Source of the DNA: Diplonema papillatum
Lineage: Eukaryota; Euglenozoa; Diplonemea; Diplonemida; Diplonemidae
Length of the DNA stretch: 64,000 bases
Reading direction: 5' to 3'
Assembly: GCA_030068145.1 (NCBI GenBank)
Contig: JAPJBO010000299.1
Location: forward strand, 124,001 to 188,000
Below, in pieces: positions 60,867-64,000 of this stretch. Position 1 is the first letter of the stretch; each line of letters starts with the position of its first letter. The notes beneath the pieces were generated by a model, which saw only the letters and a program-made list of their open reading frames with translations, searched no databases and was not told the origin of the DNA. The position numbers and the translations under genes are program-made.

Positions 60867-63800
60867 GCATCTGGATGTTGGATGTCCCGGCGTTGAGGTT
60901 GAGTGAGGTCCCCGTTATATAGAAATTTAATAACGGGTACCCCTTTCAACCTCAGAGGCGAGAACGTCAGTTCGCGTTAGTGCCACAGTTTTTGTTTGTA
61001 CGTGCCGGAGGAAGTTAGCTTGTCAGTGCATGAACATGATCGTCAGGCTAATCTCCTCCCAAACACGCTGCCGGCTTTCTCTTTCGAGTTTACAATTGAT
61101 TACAAAAACCCTCACAACGGGAAGTGCCAGGGTACCCAAGCACTACGCCACGAGAAAGTTAAGTAAACGGACAACACGTACGGGCTACATGGCAACCCTT
61201 GCTTAACAGAGAGCGTGCATGCTAATCCATGTGGTTCATGTACTCAAATGCTCCCAGTGCTCGCCTGCCTTCATGGCACTTGCACTTTACAGAACTCACC
61301 CTTGAAGGAATGTACTTAGTATCGGTCACAAATAGTCCCGGACATGGCTAGCCATTGCTCATAATGAAAGTGTACAAAGAAACAACCCGCACCCAAGTAG
61401 CCCTTACTTGGTAAAATGTCACACGGAGACCCTAAAATCCCGAAATCTCAAGCGAACTTTAACTCTAAAAAACCGCATACATCAATTTCCACAGCGATTC
61501 CACGCCTGGCGACAGTCAGCCTCCCCTTTTTTTTGTCGGAATCAGGAGGAACACTTCCCCGGAAACCTTGCTCTTTTCCTTTCCGAGCTCATATATATCA
61601 GTCGATACCGTCATTCATTCCCCCAGGACCTGACGCTGGACTCCACCGTACAGGGGATTCTCGTTTGAGCGACCATTGTGAGATTGGACACGTTGAACTG
61701 TAGATGGGTTAGTTCTCATTCACGAGCCTTCTCAAAGCGGTTTGCCTATTCACGAGCATCCTCCCCTATTTTTTGCCCAATCACGTGCAATCGTTCATGT
61801 TTTTGCCATTCACAAAAACCGAAAATGGCAGTGGATTGCGAACGCCAAACGTTGGCGACATTTCTTTGAGCGCCCATCAGGCAAATGCATAGCAAAGTCT
61901 TTGCCAGCGTTAAACAAAGCGGGGGATGACAAGGCATTGACTGATCAGAATATTGTGAGCTGTCGGATTCAAAGGGGCGCGTGATCATACTGCTACTTAC
62001 CACAACACCGTCTGCCAACGTTACCTTTCATCCTTTAGCCATACTTCAACTTTCTTTCCGCAGCAAAACTCTTGGTTTGATCTCGCAGGTAAGTAGTTAA
62101 TGAGCTGTGGGCAGGGGCAATACCCACCGGGGGGGTACTATAGGGTTTTGCGATGCAAGTCCCGCCTTTGGCCCCGGTTTCGTGCAGTGCAACCTATGGA
62201 CCGCAAGGCCTCAAGAGAGGATACACAAGTCCCCCACGGGGTGAGTGGGCCAGGCCGGGTGTCCGCTGATGTAAACTAGCCTTTGCACTGAGCCACCTCA
62301 GCCACTGTGGACAAAATAGTCGCAGCAGCAAACCAGCACTGTATTTTAGACACACGGCCTGGCAAACTAGCCTCCGCAAAACAAGAGGGGTAGAAAGTTG
62401 TTTTCCAGAAAAGTGGGTCCCGGGTCCCGGGACCCGCTTTTTTAGAAACACCCCTGCTGCGGATCCCGCAATCGTGTTTTTGGAGCGTGCCCCCACAGTC
62501 TGCCTGATACCAAAACAGTGCGGTGCTCATTGTCATGCCGATGACTTCCTGCAGGGCAACCAGCCCGTGTAAGTGAGAAAGCAGGTGAAACCAGATTTAG
62601 AAAGAAATAAGAAATAGGAAAACAGTAACACATTGCTGATGCGCGTTCCGTTCGGGTGATACTGGTTACAAAGGTCTTTTTTATTCGTCGAGAATGAATT
62701 CCGCCGTTTATTTGGCGGATTTAGCGGGTCAACTAGGTTATGAGGTTCACAAAAGATGCCGAAGATTCTATAAACGGTAGAAGACTCATCACAGCGTCTG
62801 TCGATGCTTCAAACCGATCAACTTGTCTCGTTAAACGGTCGTTCGACGTGGAGTGTAATTGATAAAAGAACGCAGTAACAAGCGTGGATGCTTCAGCTGA
62901 AGTTCTGTTTCTCCCACCTTCTGTCATCTCACAAACACAACTCTGTAGCTCATGTGAGTTACCGCCCCTGTGCTTGCGTGTTCTGTGCTCTGAACTTTCG
63001 GAGTGAAACCAAACTCCTGCATTCAAAAAAAAGGAGAAAAAAAATGAAGAGGAAAAAGCTGAGAAAACGAGAAAAAGGTAAGAAAAAAACAGAAGACATG
63101 AGAGGAGTATAAATGAATTGCTTACGGTGACCTTACACCGACAAGTACGATGCACATGAGCCTTCGTTCATTTTTGAAGCACAAGTTCTAGCAACGTGCT
63201 GTGAACAAGCGTTGCGTGTTCGTGGGGCGCTGCACAGCTCTCGACCGTGTGAAGTGCTTTTGTATTTGCGCAGCTCACCGATTCCTTCTCTTTTTTTGTC
63301 TTCAGCTCCGTTGTTGAACGTCGGAAAGCACAGTTTCTTCTCGCCCTTCGTATGATGTCTGGATCTTCTGTGCAGTGTCATAGCGACCGCTATGTATCTG
63401 TGGAGGAGGTTAGCGCGAATGCTGAAGACGATCGGGGGAGCGTAAGGGTGGAGGATTGCTACGAAGCTGGAGAAGCTTTGCCATGCCTCACAGGTACGAG
63501 ATGGCCAGGGTTTCGCGGTGGTGTGGAGGCGACACATTTCTGGAGACAGAGCTGGAGACAAGCAGGCACACATTCATCGGCGACGCGTTGGGATTGGATC
63601 TTTTCCTGACATACGGAGAGAGAGGGTCGGACGTGCACACGATAATTAATTCTCCTACGCGTCGCACAGCTCTCCCACAGCCATAGGACAAAGTTTCCGC
63701 GCTAAAAGGAACACTGTCAGACATCTAGATCCTCGTTTCCGCCCGTTGCACGTTCCGTTATCCCCCCCGTCGGGGCTACATGTGTGTATAGAACACCATG

Positions 63801-64000
63801 CAAGGAGGGCTCCAGCAGTCAGTTACAACTCAGGAGAACAACACAAACTCCAGCCACTAACTGTGATGCGTGCTCGAAACAGTTGAAGCAAGGTCGGGCG
63901 AACACATGTAGTTGCTACTGTTTTGCGTTTAAGGATCGAGTCGGTCCTTCCTCAGTTCCTCACAGTGCAGCACTGCCGGACAACGAAATTCCGCATGATA
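60867..64000. other. No gene recognised to window end
   Basis: Contains the partial repeat at 61215-61247 and a GGGTCCCGGGTCCCGGGACC near-palindrome at about 62406-62426. Short frames only. Confidence 0.4.

Overview
The window looks like nuclear DNA of an intron-poor microbial eukaryote. Four genes are recognisably eukaryotic (a GINS replication subunit, a BCS1-type mitochondrial AAA ATPase, an EXD2-type exonuclease and a polyamine/amino-acid permease), each in a single uninterrupted reading frame. Retroelements, foldback repeats, minisatellites and long microsatellites fill the rest. An alga, perhaps a red alga, is my guess for the host; nothing here proves it.

Layout: (1) 1-19.0 kb is the gene-bearing part. 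Eight probable genes all lie on the + strand, separated by 0.5-1.2 kb: Psf3, an APC-type permease, BCS1-like ATPase, an unknown protein with a mitochondrial-type N-terminus, EXD2-like nuclease, two unrecognised proteins (one with a possible Tudor/Agenet-like patch), and a glutamine-rich protein with a very long CAA/CAG tract. (2) 19.3-31.7 kb is repeat-rich: CTAG-palindrome tandem repeats, a 2.3-kb foldback element with minisatellite and tRNA-like sequence in both arms, short hairpin elements, a 5'-truncated non-LTR retrotransposon (LINE) with an open RT frame, and a 2.4-kb segment bounded by short inverted repeats. (3) 31.7-46.0 kb holds two tyrosine-recombinase (YR) retrotransposons of the split-direct-repeat (Ngaro/PAT-like) type. 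The one at 41.04-45.82 kb looks complete (A1-ORF1-YR-RT/RNase H-B1-A2-B2, 178- and 253-bp repeats that look identical) and sits inside a (CA)n microsatellite. The other (32.4-38.4 kb) has been cut in two by a ~4.5-kb inversion that also split a tRNA-like sequence, and it lacks the recombinase catalytic domain. Between its halves are two minisatellites with 13-bp and 11-bp units, associated with the same palindromic module. (4) 46.0-64.0 kb has no gene I can recognise, only scattered short repeats, hairpins and one more copy of the palindromic minisatellite module.

The most notable observations are the complete YR element inside a microsatellite, the inversion that explains both a broken RT gene and a broken tRNA-like sequence, and the palindromic module family whose minisatellite differs strongly between copies. 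All coordinates and similarities were read by eye; no alignment or database search was run.
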